From contig JAGKWU010000002.1 of the NCBI GenBank assembly GCA_021151695.1, positions 1 through 64,000 on the forward strand: a DNA stretch of 64,000 bases, written 5' to 3'. Positions 50,290 through 58,688 of this stretch are shown here, in pieces. Source of the stretch: Cellvibrionaceae bacterium (GTDB taxonomy: Bacteria > Pseudomonadota > Gammaproteobacteria > Pseudomonadales > Cellvibrionaceae). A model generated the notes under the pieces. That model did no database searches. It had not been told where the DNA came from and saw only the letters and a program-made list of their open reading frames with translations. The stretch's first letter is position 1. Every line of letters starts with the position of its first letter. The position numbers and the translations under genes were made by a program.

Positions 50290-51375
50290 GTGGGCATAGT
50301 GGCTTCAGTAAAACCGCGCGGCATCAAGTTTGTAAAACGCGTTTATCCTGCCCGGGCGCTGGGTCTGGGTTTGGGGCTGCTCGCGGTTGGCTCTGTATTG
50401 CTGCCGCTGGAACCGCTACCGCTCGTGTGGGTATTGCTTGTCTATAACGGCCTTATATGGCCCCATCTTGCCTATCTTATTGCCTCGCGCAGCCCTGATC
50501 CCTACGCCATGGAGCGCCTGCAGTTGCAGGGCGATAGCATTTCGGGCGGTTTTTGGGTGGCGGCTTGCGGCTTTAACCCGCTGGTCAGTGCGCTCATCAC
50601 CATGATGCTGTGGATGAACAATATAGCGGCGGGTGGGTTCCGGTTCTTTGTGCGCGGCGTGCTCTGCTGGTTGCTTGGGGTTTTGGCAGGGGGAATGCTG
50701 CTCGGCTTTAACTGGAACGACAGTATCTCCACAACCATCGTATACGCCTGCCTGCCAATGCTGATTATCTATCCCATCATCATAGGTTTGATTGCTTACA
50801 ATCTGGCGATGGATTTACACCATAAAAAAGAACAGATGCAACACTTAAGTCGTACTGACGGCCTGACCGGTTTGTTTAATCGCTCTTACTGGGAGCTGCG
50901 CGCCAAAGAGGAAATCGCTCGTGCGCGTCGTAACTACACGCCTTTGGCCCTCGTGTTGCTGGACGTGGATTACTTCAAGCGCATCAATGATACCTATGGC
51001 CACGCCCAGGGAGACCTGGTGCTACAACAGCTTTCGCAACTCTTACAGCGCAACCTGCGCGAGACGGAATTACTTGGGCGTTACGGGGGCGAGGAGTTCG
51101 CAATCATTCTGCCTGGATCAACCAAACAAGAGGCCCATAAAACTGCCGAGCGCTTGCGCGACTTGGTTGCCCGGCTGGAGTTTGGCGATCCGGCAAATCA
51201 TACCCTTCAGTGCAGTATCAGCCTCGGCATTGCGGCCTTTGCAGATGGTTTGGGGGATTTTTCGTCCTGGGTCAAAGCGGCTGACAAAGCGCTTTATCAG
51301 GCCAAGCGCCAGGGGCGGAATCAGACAGTCATCTACAAAGATGCACGCATCCCTAAAGGTCCTGAGGAGCAGTAA
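50290..51375 (+). CDS. MASE2-GGDEF diguanylate cyclase
   Basis: This 361-residue protein makes c-di-GMP. The N-terminal MASE2 membrane-sensor domain (residues 10-180, about five helices; KFVKRVYPARALGLGLGLLA, then YNGLIWPHLAYL and ASRSPDPYAMERLQL) is followed by a GGDEF domain with RTDGLTGLFNRSYW and the active-site GGEEF near residue 265. The RxxD inhibitory site five residues before is replaced by RETE, so product feedback is probably absent. The architecture matches AdrA/DgcC. GTG starts at 50290 and 50299 are both possible. It promotes sessile, cellulose- or adhesin-producing states in relatives. Confidence 0.93.
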   Translation: MGIVASVKPRGIKFVKRVYPARALGLGLGLLAVGSVLLPLEPLPLVWVLLVYNGLIWPHLAYLIASRSPDPYAMERLQLQGDSISGGFWVAACGFNPLVSALITMMLWMNNIAAGGFRFFVRGVLCWLLGVLAGGMLLGFNWNDSISTTIVYACLPMLIIYPIIIGLIAYNLAMDLHHKKEQMQHLSRTDGLTGLFNRSYWELRAKEEIARARRNYTPLALVLLDVDYFKRINDTYGHAQGDLVLQQLSQLLQRNLRETELLGRYGGEEFAIILPGSTKQEAHKTAERLRDLVARLEFGDPANHTLQCSISLGIAAFADGLGDFSSWVKAADKALYQAKRQGRNQTVIYKDARIPKGPEEQ

Positions 51376-51386
51376 CTTTTAATGCT

Positions 51387-51701
51387 TTATTCCTCCACCC
51401 ATTCCCAGCGCAACGGTTGGCCAAAATCATCCAGAATGACTTTTTTGCGGGGGCGAGGTTTGTGGGGCTTTTGTACCAGCGGTGGTTTGCGGCGTGCTTC
51501 TATAGCGGCCACAACATCTGGCAGGGGCGTGCGATCCTCGTGGCTTTGGCCATCAAAGATGCTGATCAGCGGGCCTTGGGCATAGGGGCGCCCGCTCAGT
51601 CCGCGCGGTACTTCAGCGACTTTCCCGCCCTGATCTAAAAAGGCGCTGATCTGTTCCTGAAGTTCGGCGTGAAGCTCGCGCCTGGTTTTGGTAGGTTTCA
51701 T
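51387..51701 (-). CDS. Conserved small basic protein, unknown function
   Basis: This 104-residue protein has an N-terminal charged helix (TRRELHAELQEQISAFLDQGG), the segment VAEVPRGLSGRPYAQGPL, then a Pro/Lys/Arg-rich stretch (RRKPPLVQKPHKPRPRKK) and the ending DDFGQPLRWEWVEE. The composition suggests a nucleic-acid-associated or ribosome-linked protein, but I do not recognise a family. The ATG at 51701 is not strongly supported by a ribosome binding site. It faces the diguanylate cyclase gene with 11 bases between stops. Confidence 0.65.
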   Translation of the reverse strand: MKPTKTRRELHAELQEQISAFLDQGGKVAEVPRGLSGRPYAQGPLISIFDGQSHEDRTPLPDVVAAIEARRKPPLVQKPHKPRPRKKVILDDFGQPLRWEWVEE

Positions 51702-51949
51702 GATCTATAGCTGCTAATCGAATCAAAAGATCGGCTTTTTGACGGCCATTGGCCAGCATACAGTCGCGCATGGGTCGGCGCAAATGCCCAGATTGATCAA
51801 AACTCGATAAAAGTCCGACAAATGTCAGCACTTGGGGTATTCGGCGCCGCTTTGCTCGCCCTTTGTGCTGTCTTTCGGTACACTGCGCGTCTTTTTTCGA
51901 CCGGTCATCTCGCATCCGACCGGCCTGCAATCCATATCCGCAGCAATCT

Positions 51950-52600
51950 ATGACCCAGCCCAGCCTTAAAATCACAGAAATTTTTTACTCCCTGCAAGGC
52001 GAGTCCAATACCGTTGGCTTGCCTACAGTGTTTGTGCGCCTCACCGGCTGCCCGCTACGCTGCGGTTATTGCGACTCCGAATACGCCTTTTACGGCGGCG
52101 AACGTCTGTCGCTGGATACCATTATGGATAAGGTTGCCAGCTACAAGCCGCGCTATATCTGTGTCACCGGCGGTGAGCCACTGGCCCAGCGCGAGTGCCT
52201 GACACTGCTCACTCGCTTGTGCGACGAGGGTTACAGCGTATCCCTGGAAACCAGCGGTGCCTTGGCGGTAGATGGAGTTGATCCCCGTGTGGTCAAGGTG
52301 ATGGACCTGAAAACTCCCGGCTCCGGCGAAGTCAGCCGCAACCGTTGGGAGAACTTGCCGCATCTGACGGCGCAGGACCAAATCAAGTTTGTTATCTGCA
52401 GTCGCGAAGACTATGAATGGGCACGCTTCAAGCTGGACGAGCACCAACTGAATACCAAAGTGGCCGAAGTGCTTTTTTCGCCCAGTTTTGGTCAGGTGCA
52501 ACCGCTGGAGCTGGCAGAGTGGATTCTCGCCGATAACTTGCCCGTGCGCTTCCAACTGCAACTGCATAAAATCCTCTGGAATGACACGCCCGGCCATTGA
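51950..52600 (+). CDS. queE: 7-carboxy-7-deazaguanine synthase
   Basis: This 216-residue radical-SAM enzyme converts 6-carboxytetrahydropterin to CDG in queuosine synthesis. The cluster-binding cysteines are TGCPLRCGYCDSEYAF (CxxxCxxC), with FYSLQGESNTVGLPTVFVRL before and YICVTGGEPLAQ after. The ATG at 51950 gives the usual QueE N-terminus. queC follows 42 bases downstream, giving a queE-queC operon. Confidence 0.96.
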   Translation: MTQPSLKITEIFYSLQGESNTVGLPTVFVRLTGCPLRCGYCDSEYAFYGGERLSLDTIMDKVASYKPRYICVTGGEPLAQRECLTLLTRLCDEGYSVSLETSGALAVDGVDPRVVKVMDLKTPGSGEVSRNRWENLPHLTAQDQIKFVICSREDYEWARFKLDEHQLNTKVAEVLFSPSFGQVQPLELAEWILADNLPVRFQLQLHKILWNDTPGH

Positions 52601-52642
52601 TCGCCGGCCTGTTTATCCTTGTTTACATCCCAGGTATTGCCC

Positions 52643-53332
52643 ATGCCCAACAAAAAAGCCGTCATTCTCGTCTCCGGTGGCCTCGATTCCACCACCGCCC
52701 TGGCCATCGCCCGCAGTGAGGGCTATGACTGTTACACCATGAGCTTCGACTACGGCCAGCGTCATCGCGTAGAGCTAATGGCCGCCGAGCGCACGGCCAA
52801 AGCCTTGGGTTCGCTCTCGCACAAGGTGATAAATCTGGATCTGCGCAGCATTGGCGGCTCCGCTCTGACCGATGAAAGTATCGACGTGCCCGAGCATGAA
52901 ACCGCCGGTATTCCCGTCACCTATGTGCCGGCGCGCAATACAGTGTTCCTGTCTATCGCCCTGGGTTGGGCAGAGGTGCTGGGGGCACAAGACATCTTTA
53001 TTGGCGTTAACGCCGTGGACTATTCAGGTTATCCCGATTGCCGCCCGGATTACATTGCCGCCTTCGAAACCATGGCCAATCTCGCCACCCGGGCAGGGGT
53101 GGAGGGTAACAAGCTGAACATCCGCACACCGCTGATTGATCTCACCAAAGCCGAGATTGTCCACAAGGGTATGGCGCTGGGGGTGGATTATGGCCTGACT
53201 GTGTCCTGCTACCAGGCCAACGACAAAGGCGAAGCCTGCGGCAAGTGCGACAGTTGTCGTTTGCGTCGCGCAGGTTTTGTACAGGCGGGGGTGGCTGATC
53301 CTACCCATTACGTCCCGCAAACTGGCGCTTAA
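52643..53332 (+). CDS. queC: 7-cyano-7-deazaguanine synthase
   Basis: This 229-residue ATP-dependent enzyme makes preQ0 from CDG and ammonia. The P-loop-like motif SGGLDSTTALAIA, SFDYGQRHRVEL, and YVPARNTVFLSIAL are typical. The zinc-binding cysteines lie in CYQANDKGEACGKCDSCRLR near the C-terminus. The ATG at 52643 is chosen for the normal N-terminus (MPNKKAVILVSGG). A weak hairpin (CTCTT, AAGAG, then T-rich) follows the stop. Confidence 0.96.
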   Translation: MPNKKAVILVSGGLDSTTALAIARSEGYDCYTMSFDYGQRHRVELMAAERTAKALGSLSHKVINLDLRSIGGSALTDESIDVPEHETAGIPVTYVPARNTVFLSIALGWAEVLGAQDIFIGVNAVDYSGYPDCRPDYIAAFETMANLATRAGVEGNKLNIRTPLIDLTKAEIVHKGMALGVDYGLTVSCYQANDKGEACGKCDSCRLRRAGFVQAGVADPTHYVPQTGA

Positions 53333-53386
53333 TTTTTAAGCTCTTGTTTGTAAGAGAATTTTTATTTAAAACAGCGTAAAAAAAGC

Positions 53387-53415
53387 TTGTCTTTTTAGAG
53401 TAAAACATTATTATA
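53387..53415 (+). promoter_or_regulatory. Promoter of the tRNA-Lys genes
   Basis: TTGTCT and ATTATA are separated by 17 bases, then a GC-rich CGCGCC discriminator, a form common for stable-RNA promoters. It lies about 63 bases before the first tRNA. Confidence 0.6.
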
Positions 53416-53478
53416 CGCGCCTCTTATTTAGGTCAGCCGAAACAAGGTTTCCGAGGTAAGAATGTCGTAAGACACTGT

Positions 53479-53554
53479 GGGTCGTTAGCTCAGTCGGTAG
53501 AGCAGTTGGCTTTTAACCAATTGGTCGCTGGTTCGAATCCAGCACGACCCACCA
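53479..53554 (+). tRNA. tRNA-Lys (anticodon TTT), copy 1
   Basis: These 76 bases fold as a normal cloverleaf: acceptor GGGTCGT/ACGACCC, anticodon arm GTTGG, CTTTTAA, CCAAT with TTT at 34-36, T arm CTGGTTCGAATCCAG, encoded CCA. Confidence 0.97.
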
Positions 53555-53607
53555 CTAATTCAGTATTTAAGTGTGGTGTAAAACTTACTTAAATACGCAA
53601 GAGCTTA

Positions 53608-53683
53608 GGGTCGTTAGCTCAGTCGGTAGAGCAGTTGGCTTTTAACCAATTGGTCGCTGGTTCGAATCCAGCACGACCCACCA
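53608..53683 (+). tRNA. tRNA-Lys (anticodon TTT), copy 2
   Basis: The second copy appears identical in all 76 bases to the first, 53 bases downstream, and is cotranscribed with it. The terminator at 53690 closes the unit. Confidence 0.97.
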
Positions 53684-53687
53684 TACA

Positions 53688-53720
53688 AAAGAGGATGCTT
53701 AACGGCATCCTCTTTTTTTT
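53688..53720 (+). terminator. Terminator of the tRNA operon
   Basis: AGAGGATGC, loop TTAACG, GCATCCTCT is followed by TTTTTTT. It is a strong intrinsic terminator immediately after the second tRNA. Confidence 0.95.
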
Positions 53721-53760
53721 CGTCTGCCTTTTATTGGTCGGTTTCTGGCAGTTCGCGTCA

Positions 53761-53828
53761 TGTCTGCATATACTCGCGAACAATCCTGGCGAATAAGCTG
53801 TCCTTTTAATCCATATGGAAATTGGCTT
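53761..53828 (+). promoter_or_regulatory. Shared upstream element, copy 1
   Basis: TGTCTGCATATACTCGCGAA at 53761 and, nearer the start, CTGTCCTTTTAATCCATATG and GGAAATTGGCTTATG recur before the gene at 58689 as TGTCTGTTTATACTCGCGAA, CTGTCTCTTTTAAACATACG and GGAAAATGGCTCATG. The spacing differs, so it is not coding. A shortened version (ATACTC, AAGCTG-CCTT, GGCTAATG) precedes the gene at 57258. It probably contains the common promoter and ribosome binding site of the leader-bearing genes. Confidence 0.6.
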
Positions 53829-54962
53829 ATGCAAATGCAGCGCTCTGCCCAACGGGCAAAACAAGATGGCTCCCTCCGCGAGTACAAATCCCTTAAATCC
53901 CCCAAGCCCTGCTTTGACGATGCCCGCCCCGAAATGGCAGCGCAAATGCGCATGCAATCCTTAATGGCAAATAGCCCTCAGGTAACGCAGATGAAAGCGG
54001 TGAGGGAGCTAATGGATACCGGTGTTCGCGCAAAACATAATGCCCCGCAGGATAAATCAATAGCCTTTGTTCGCCCTGGGCCACCGCCCCTGCAGCGACA
54101 ATCAAAAGTGATTCAGTGCACCCTTAAAGATGCCTTGCATTACTACCAGCGCGTTACTGGCGACAAGGTAACCCGCAAACAGGATGTCGATAAAAGCAAG
54201 TTGAGTAAGGGGCAAAAAGCGCACTTCACTCGCCTGGAAAACCAGGGAGCCTCAAGTGCTGGAGCAGTGGGCGTCAGAAAAGTGGGGTCCAGCAGTGGCG
54301 CGGGGCGATATCGCCTTAAGTCGCCGCAGCAAATCCGTGTCAGGTACGGTAGCACCAAGGCGCGCTTTGTGCGCAGTGAACGTAAGAGCCGGCATGTAAA
54401 GGGAAAGTACAGCGGATACAACTACGCAACAGCCAAAGTAATACTGACCAATAAAACGAATGGCAACAAAAAAACGATATACATTACGCGTGGCAGCCAG
54501 GATGGTAGTACCCATTCCGAGGGAGCAATTAAAGATGTAATCAAAATGTTGCAACGTATTCATGTTGTATCAGTTGATTGGGTTTACACGGAGCGTGAAG
54601 CCTGCGGGCCAGATAATCAAAATTGTCGCGGCAAGCATAAATTAGGAGATCATGGGATATTCGGGGCAAATGTCACGACTTATTACAGTGTGGATTGGCC
54701 CGATAGCGCGGAAAAAGGCACCGCCGCAAAAGATGCTCGCAAGCAGGGTACAAATCTGCTTAAAAGGATGGATACCCAGGTTGGAAAGGCGACCGGGATT
54801 CATCATTACGCCAATCAAACCAGCTCCTCTGTGCATGCTTCTGAATCCTATCAAGAGGAAGATGCGGGCATGCAAACCAGCGATGATGAAAGCAGCGATG
54901 AATCAGATATTTTGCACGGTGGTTACGAAGGGGCCAGAAGAAGCTACAAGGAGTTATCATGA
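53829..54962 (+). CDS. Leader-tagged deaminase-like putative effector
   Basis: The ATG at 53829 is chosen because here the shared N-terminal leader begins (MQMQRSAQRAKQ, then FDDARPEMAAQMRMQSLMAN). The 377-residue protein has the leader (1-60), a Pro-rich and basic middle, and a C-terminal domain (about 195-330) with THSEGAIKDVI (H229-x-E231) and YTEREACGPDNQNC (C259, C266), the zinc and proton-shuttle pattern of nucleic-acid or protein deaminase toxins. The Cys spacing (C-x6-C) is longer than the usual PCxxC. The end is Ser/Asp/Glu-rich. It lacks the DUF4157 module present in two sister proteins. Its stop overlaps the next start by four bases. No adjacent immunity gene is evident. The deaminase call is an inference from motifs. 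Confidence 0.7.
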   Translation: MQMQRSAQRAKQDGSLREYKSLKSPKPCFDDARPEMAAQMRMQSLMANSPQVTQMKAVRELMDTGVRAKHNAPQDKSIAFVRPGPPPLQRQSKVIQCTLKDALHYYQRVTGDKVTRKQDVDKSKLSKGQKAHFTRLENQGASSAGAVGVRKVGSSSGAGRYRLKSPQQIRVRYGSTKARFVRSERKSRHVKGKYSGYNYATAKVILTNKTNGNKKTIYITRGSQDGSTHSEGAIKDVIKMLQRIHVVSVDWVYTEREACGPDNQNCRGKHKLGDHGIFGANVTTYYSVDWPDSAEKGTAAKDARKQGTNLLKRMDTQVGKATGIHHYANQTSSSVHASESYQEEDAGMQTSDDESSDESDILHGGYEGARRSYKELS

Positions 54963-57214
54963 GGGCACCCATGCAGAACCCCGCGCAACACGCAAAACAA
55001 AACCAATCTTGCGCGGAACAAAAATCTCCGCAAGCGGTACAACTCCAATTTGAAGATGCTCGCCCGGAGACGGCAGCGCAATTGCGTATGCAATCGTTGA
55101 TGTCAAATAGTGCGCGAACTACACAGTTAAAATCCCAGCAGGCTGCGATGGCAGCAAAACCCAACAACACAGGCCTGCCCGATAATTTAAAAGCCGGTAT
55201 CGAAAATCTCTCCGGTGTCAGCATGGATCACGTAAAGGTTCACTATAACTCCGACAAACCTGCGCAATTACAAGCGCATGCTTATGCGCAGGGCAGTGAT
55301 ATTCATGTAGCTCCGGGGCAAGAAAAACATTTGCCGCACGAGGCTTGGCATGTGGTACAGCAGGCGCAAGGTCGCGTGCAGCCGACCATGCAGATGAAGG
55401 GCGATGTGCCGGTGAATGATGATTCTGGATTAGAGCATGAGGCCGATGTAATGGGCGCGCGTGCACTTGCCAGTGGTGAAAATTCGCCGGCGCAATTGCG
55501 GGAAATGAGTCAGCAAGCGCAAAGCCCGGTTGCTGCCATCCAGTGTCAGCCGGTTGATGTGGCGGTTACCGGCATCACCCATTTAGTGCTACTCAAAAAC
55601 GGTTCGCTCTATAGCAAAAATTTTTTAGAAAACGAAGCTGAAGAAGTGCATGAAGGGGATTTTGTAGAAATTGAATCCGATTCTGCCTTGCGTTCCCGTC
55701 GCGGGCCGAACCAGGAAGATCCAGAGCTCAACGTAAAAGATGAAACTGGTCCTTCGGTCTATGTGTGGTATGCGGTCAATCGTTTAAACGGAAAGCCAGT
55801 GCAATCCAATACCTATATTCGCGAAGATACTTTCAGAAAAGCCAACGCGAAAGATGAACAGGCAATGCCGCTGCGCAGCACAGTTTTCGGAACGGCCGAT
55901 GCAAATCTGGAAGGGTTTAGCCAGGCATACGCCCAGGGCTATCGTGATTTCGATACAGCTTACGATTACCACAAGGGCGGAACTGCAGCCATTATCGAGA
56001 AAATGACCCTGACTTCGGGCCCCATCCGTCTGATTTACAAATTCAAACTTGAAGAGTTACAAGACGCTGTTACAGAGTTAGAGAGTTTGGCATCCATACC
56101 AAATGTATTAATACACACGGTAATGCTCCATGAAATACCGGCGGGTCATCACACAGAGGCTTTAACGCTTCTGCAAAAAGTCGCGGCGCCCTTTAACGCC
56201 AAAACAGGCTTGAGTAATGTGGTGCAAGAAGATGTAGAGAGTGAAGATAACTTTACCAAAATTTTAAAAGAAGCTGAAAACCTTGGGATCACAATCTCCT
56301 CTGTGCAGAACAGGATGAGCCCCGGCGCTCCCGACAAAGCTGTTCGAGAAGTCTGCGATAGATATGGCATAGACTATATGGCCTTTGGTTTGAAAGGCGG
56401 CGCAGGTCATGAGGGCACCTGTAAAATGGGGCCAGACTCTGCAGTAGAGGATTTCTCGATAGAAAACGATGCGTTGTTTATCGAAAAAGCTGCCGAATAT
56501 GGAATCGGAAAAGACATGTTGCGTTTTGTCATGCTGGACTGGGGTCGTAAGAATGGTGTCAGTGTGATTTCGCAAAGCCGTTCAGAGCAGGGCATGATTA
56601 ATATGCGTGTGGCCTTTCCGGCGGAGCTGCTCAGCTTTTTGGATAACTACGGCCACGGTAACGAATCCTACCCGCATCATCCCGACCAAGCCGATTTATA
56701 TCTTCCCTTCGAACAATTTTTGGAAAAATCTGGCATCGACCTCGGTCTGATGCAACCTCTGTTTGACCATATACCTATGAATCTATGGCGCATGTATTAC
56801 AAGCACACGGTTTCCCGCGAGGCCGCCGAGAGTGATTTTGTAAAAGTCATGCAAACTGCCGATGCAAACGCGGTTACCGAAATGATTCAGTTGGCGGGCA
56901 GTGAGATAGAAACAGTGACAGATCTGGGCAATTTGTTTCTTCGTTATAAAAGCGGAGAGCGAGCGGTGGACGATTCGACAGTAGCTGCACCTGTTACTGC
57001 ATATCCACAAGTGCTCACCGATGCGGAATTCCTGTCGCTGGGGTCAGGTGTAACCAGCGAAGGTAAGGCAAAATATTTGTACAACATGGCTACTGACGAT
57101 GCAGTGGGTGATCCGGCTGCGGAAAAGCAAGATGTCATTATTGATTTGCTGGTTGTTGGAGACTCGGTAGCGAGATACAAAAAAACTGGCGATGATCAAT
57201 GGACGCTTCAATAA
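54959..57214 (+). CDS. Leader-DUF4157-aldo/keto-reductase-like fusion
   Basis: This 751-residue protein is coupled to the preceding gene by an ATGA overlap. Domains: shared leader (residues 5-62, FEDARPETAAQLRMQSLM), DUF4157 module (about 70-170) with the metalloprotease-type HEAWH at 127-131 and E160/E161, a linker, and a C-terminal region (about 300-560) resembling an aldo-keto reductase: GYRDFDTAYDY gives D332 and Y337 of the catalytic tetrad, LIYKFKLE offers the Lys (361 or 363), and VMLHEIP the His (391). SQSRSEQGMI resembles the AKR coenzyme-binding end. After 560 there is about 190 residues without recognised fold. The tetrad is preserved, so an active oxidoreductase effector is possible. 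DUF4157 proteins are associated with extracellular contractile injection systems. Confidence 0.7.
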   Translation: MRAPMQNPAQHAKQNQSCAEQKSPQAVQLQFEDARPETAAQLRMQSLMSNSARTTQLKSQQAAMAAKPNNTGLPDNLKAGIENLSGVSMDHVKVHYNSDKPAQLQAHAYAQGSDIHVAPGQEKHLPHEAWHVVQQAQGRVQPTMQMKGDVPVNDDSGLEHEADVMGARALASGENSPAQLREMSQQAQSPVAAIQCQPVDVAVTGITHLVLLKNGSLYSKNFLENEAEEVHEGDFVEIESDSALRSRRGPNQEDPELNVKDETGPSVYVWYAVNRLNGKPVQSNTYIREDTFRKANAKDEQAMPLRSTVFGTADANLEGFSQAYAQGYRDFDTAYDYHKGGTAAIIEKMTLTSGPIRLIYKFKLEELQDAVTELESLASIPNVLIHTVMLHEIPAGHHTEALTLLQKVAAPFNAKTGLSNVVQEDVESEDNFTKILKEAENLGITISSVQNRMSPGAPDKAVREVCDRYGIDYMAFGLKGGAGHEGTCKMGPDSAVEDFSIENDALFIEKAAEYGIGKDMLRFVMLDWGRKNGVSVISQSRSEQGMINMRVAFPAELLSFLDNYGHGNESYPHHPDQADLYLPFEQFLEKSGIDLGLMQPLFDHIPMNLWRMYYKHTVSREAAESDFVKVMQTADANAVTEMIQLAGSEIETVTDLGNLFLRYKSGERAVDDSTVAAPVTAYPQVLTDAEFLSLGSGVTSEGKAKYLYNMATDDAVGDPAAEKQDVIIDLLVVGDSVARYKKTGDDQWTLQ
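55157..55458 (+). repeat. DUF4157 module, DNA repeat copy 1
   Basis: This 302-base segment, from AAACCCAACAACACAGG to GTAATGGGCGC, recurs at 59019-59320 with the same length, few differences, and long unchanged tracts around the AAAAGCCGGTATCG and GGTTCACTATAACTCC segments. Neighbouring sequence on the 3' side is unrelated. It marks the exchange boundary of a module shared between two effector genes. Confidence 0.8.
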
Positions 57215-57257
57215 ATTGATGGATACTCCTCAGTAAGCTGCCCTTGGAACCTGGCTA

Positions 57258-58541
57258 ATGCAAACCTCGAAAGTCGCGCAACAAGCAAAGCAAAATCAAT
57301 CGCAGGCGGAGGCACAATCTCCGCAGGCTTTACAGCCGCAGTTTGACGATTGTCGCCCGGAGGGGGCTGCGCAATTGCGCATGCAATCCTTGATGGCCAA
57401 TAGCGCGCAATCCACGCAATTAAAATCCATGCAAGCGATGATGGCTTCCAATACGCCCGCAAAAAATTTCGGAAAATCACACTCTCCACAAAATATATCG
57501 TCCACTTCGGATAAAACCCTGCAGCGTGCAGTTTCAGAATCGCACCATAACGCAGACGATAATCGGGCAGCCGCGCTGGAGTACGAAAATGCATTGGATC
57601 AGGCGGTGCAACGCGCGCACCACCACGTTATAGCGGCGCCGAACTTAGGTGATTTGGCTGATTTGGATGGACATACTGCAAAATGGGTAGAGGACTGGCA
57701 GGCAGCCGTGCACGGAAATGCACCTGGTTCACTTGCCACCTCATTTGGCTACGCGATAGAAACGCTCGCCACAATGGTGTATCTACCTGCTGCCCCGGCG
57801 GGTATGTCGCACCAGCTTCAAGGCGTTCGCAACAATACGCGCCCTGATGTCATATTGATGAATGAAGCGGGCGATGTGTCCTGGCTCGATATCACCGCAT
57901 CGGCGAGCGCGGGTCATATCTGGAATAAAGACGGTTGGGGTGATCGGCCTCATGTATCAGAGGTGACTTATCCCTCGCTGCAACCACAGCATCGCCAATT
58001 GATGGCGCAGAATAATGATGTAGTTAATCCGGCAGGATTCGATGCGGCTGCATTTGCCGACCAGTTGGCGCAAGCAACGGCGCTGCGTGATTTTCGGCGA
58101 GAGCGCTGGGCGGAATTAGGGAACAATATTCGCGAAGCCTATTGGGCGCTTCCCGCAGTAGCTAATATTTCTGCGATGTTGGCGAATTTGAGCCCCATGT
58201 TACATCGCCAAAATCCGTTGCTGGGCCTGTTGATCGATCGTTTTAATTTAGGCATAAATCCCCCGCCGGGCGCCAGCCAGGTATTGACGAACGATGGAGG
58301 TATTGTTGATACCGCCGAAATCGCCCAGCTACGTCGCATGGCCCCCAATATTCTCAGAGCGCTTGGTTTAGGTTCTGCACCTTTCGGATTTATTGGTGGC
58401 GGTGCGCTCGCCGGTGAGGCCTGGCTTCTGCACAATGATCCAAACCTGGCGCAACCTGCCGATTTACCGCAAGCAGTGGAAGATGACGATGAGGGTGGTG
58501 GTGGCGAGCCGCAGCAAGCTGTTGCGGCTATGGAGGAATAA
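57258..58541 (+). CDS. Leader-tagged protein with possible nuclease domain
   Basis: This 427-residue protein begins with the shared leader (MQTSKVAQQAKQNQ, then FDDCRPEGAAQLRMQSLMAN) and, unlike its neighbours on both sides, has no DUF4157 module. The central region (about 160-230) reads FGYAIETLATM, RPDVILMNEAGDVSWLDITA: E168, D197 and D211 lie in the order seen in PD-(D/E)xK nucleases, though the usual Lys is replaced by Thr213 and other candidates (N223, K224) follow. The C-terminal 200 residues include a hydrophobic stretch (SAPFGFIGGGALAGEAW) and an acidic Gly-rich tail. The nuclease proposal is weak and rests on these motifs alone. A shortened version of the shared upstream element precedes the ATG. 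Confidence 0.65.
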   Translation: MQTSKVAQQAKQNQSQAEAQSPQALQPQFDDCRPEGAAQLRMQSLMANSAQSTQLKSMQAMMASNTPAKNFGKSHSPQNISSTSDKTLQRAVSESHHNADDNRAAALEYENALDQAVQRAHHHVIAAPNLGDLADLDGHTAKWVEDWQAAVHGNAPGSLATSFGYAIETLATMVYLPAAPAGMSHQLQGVRNNTRPDVILMNEAGDVSWLDITASASAGHIWNKDGWGDRPHVSEVTYPSLQPQHRQLMAQNNDVVNPAGFDAAAFADQLAQATALRDFRRERWAELGNNIREAYWALPAVANISAMLANLSPMLHRQNPLLGLLIDRFNLGINPPPGASQVLTNDGGIVDTAEIAQLRRMAPNILRALGLGSAPFGFIGGGALAGEAWLLHNDPNLAQPADLPQAVEDDDEGGGGEPQQAVAAMEE

Positions 58542-58595
58542 TCACGACGTTGTTTTCCGGTAGATCTCGGCGCCAATGCTGGCGATATCTAATCC

Positions 58596-58688
58596 TGTCT
58601 GTTTATACTCGCGAAAATTTCAAAATATAAAGATTAAGGTTGCCACAACCTACTTCGCTGTCTCTTTTAAACATACGGAAAATGGCTC
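58596..58688 (+). promoter_or_regulatory. Shared upstream element, copy 2
   Basis: It contains TGTCTGTTTATACTCGCGAA and the start-proximal CTGTCTCTTTTAAACATACG and GGAAAATGGCTCATG, matching copy 1 at 53761-53828, with about 25 extra bases between the two blocks. It probably drives the gene at 58689 separately. Confidence 0.6.

Noticed and set aside
53760..53828. Start of the deaminase-like protein at the ATG at 53760
   Set aside because: The shared leader begins at 53829, and the DNA before it matches the non-coding upstream element of the gene at 58689 with different spacing.
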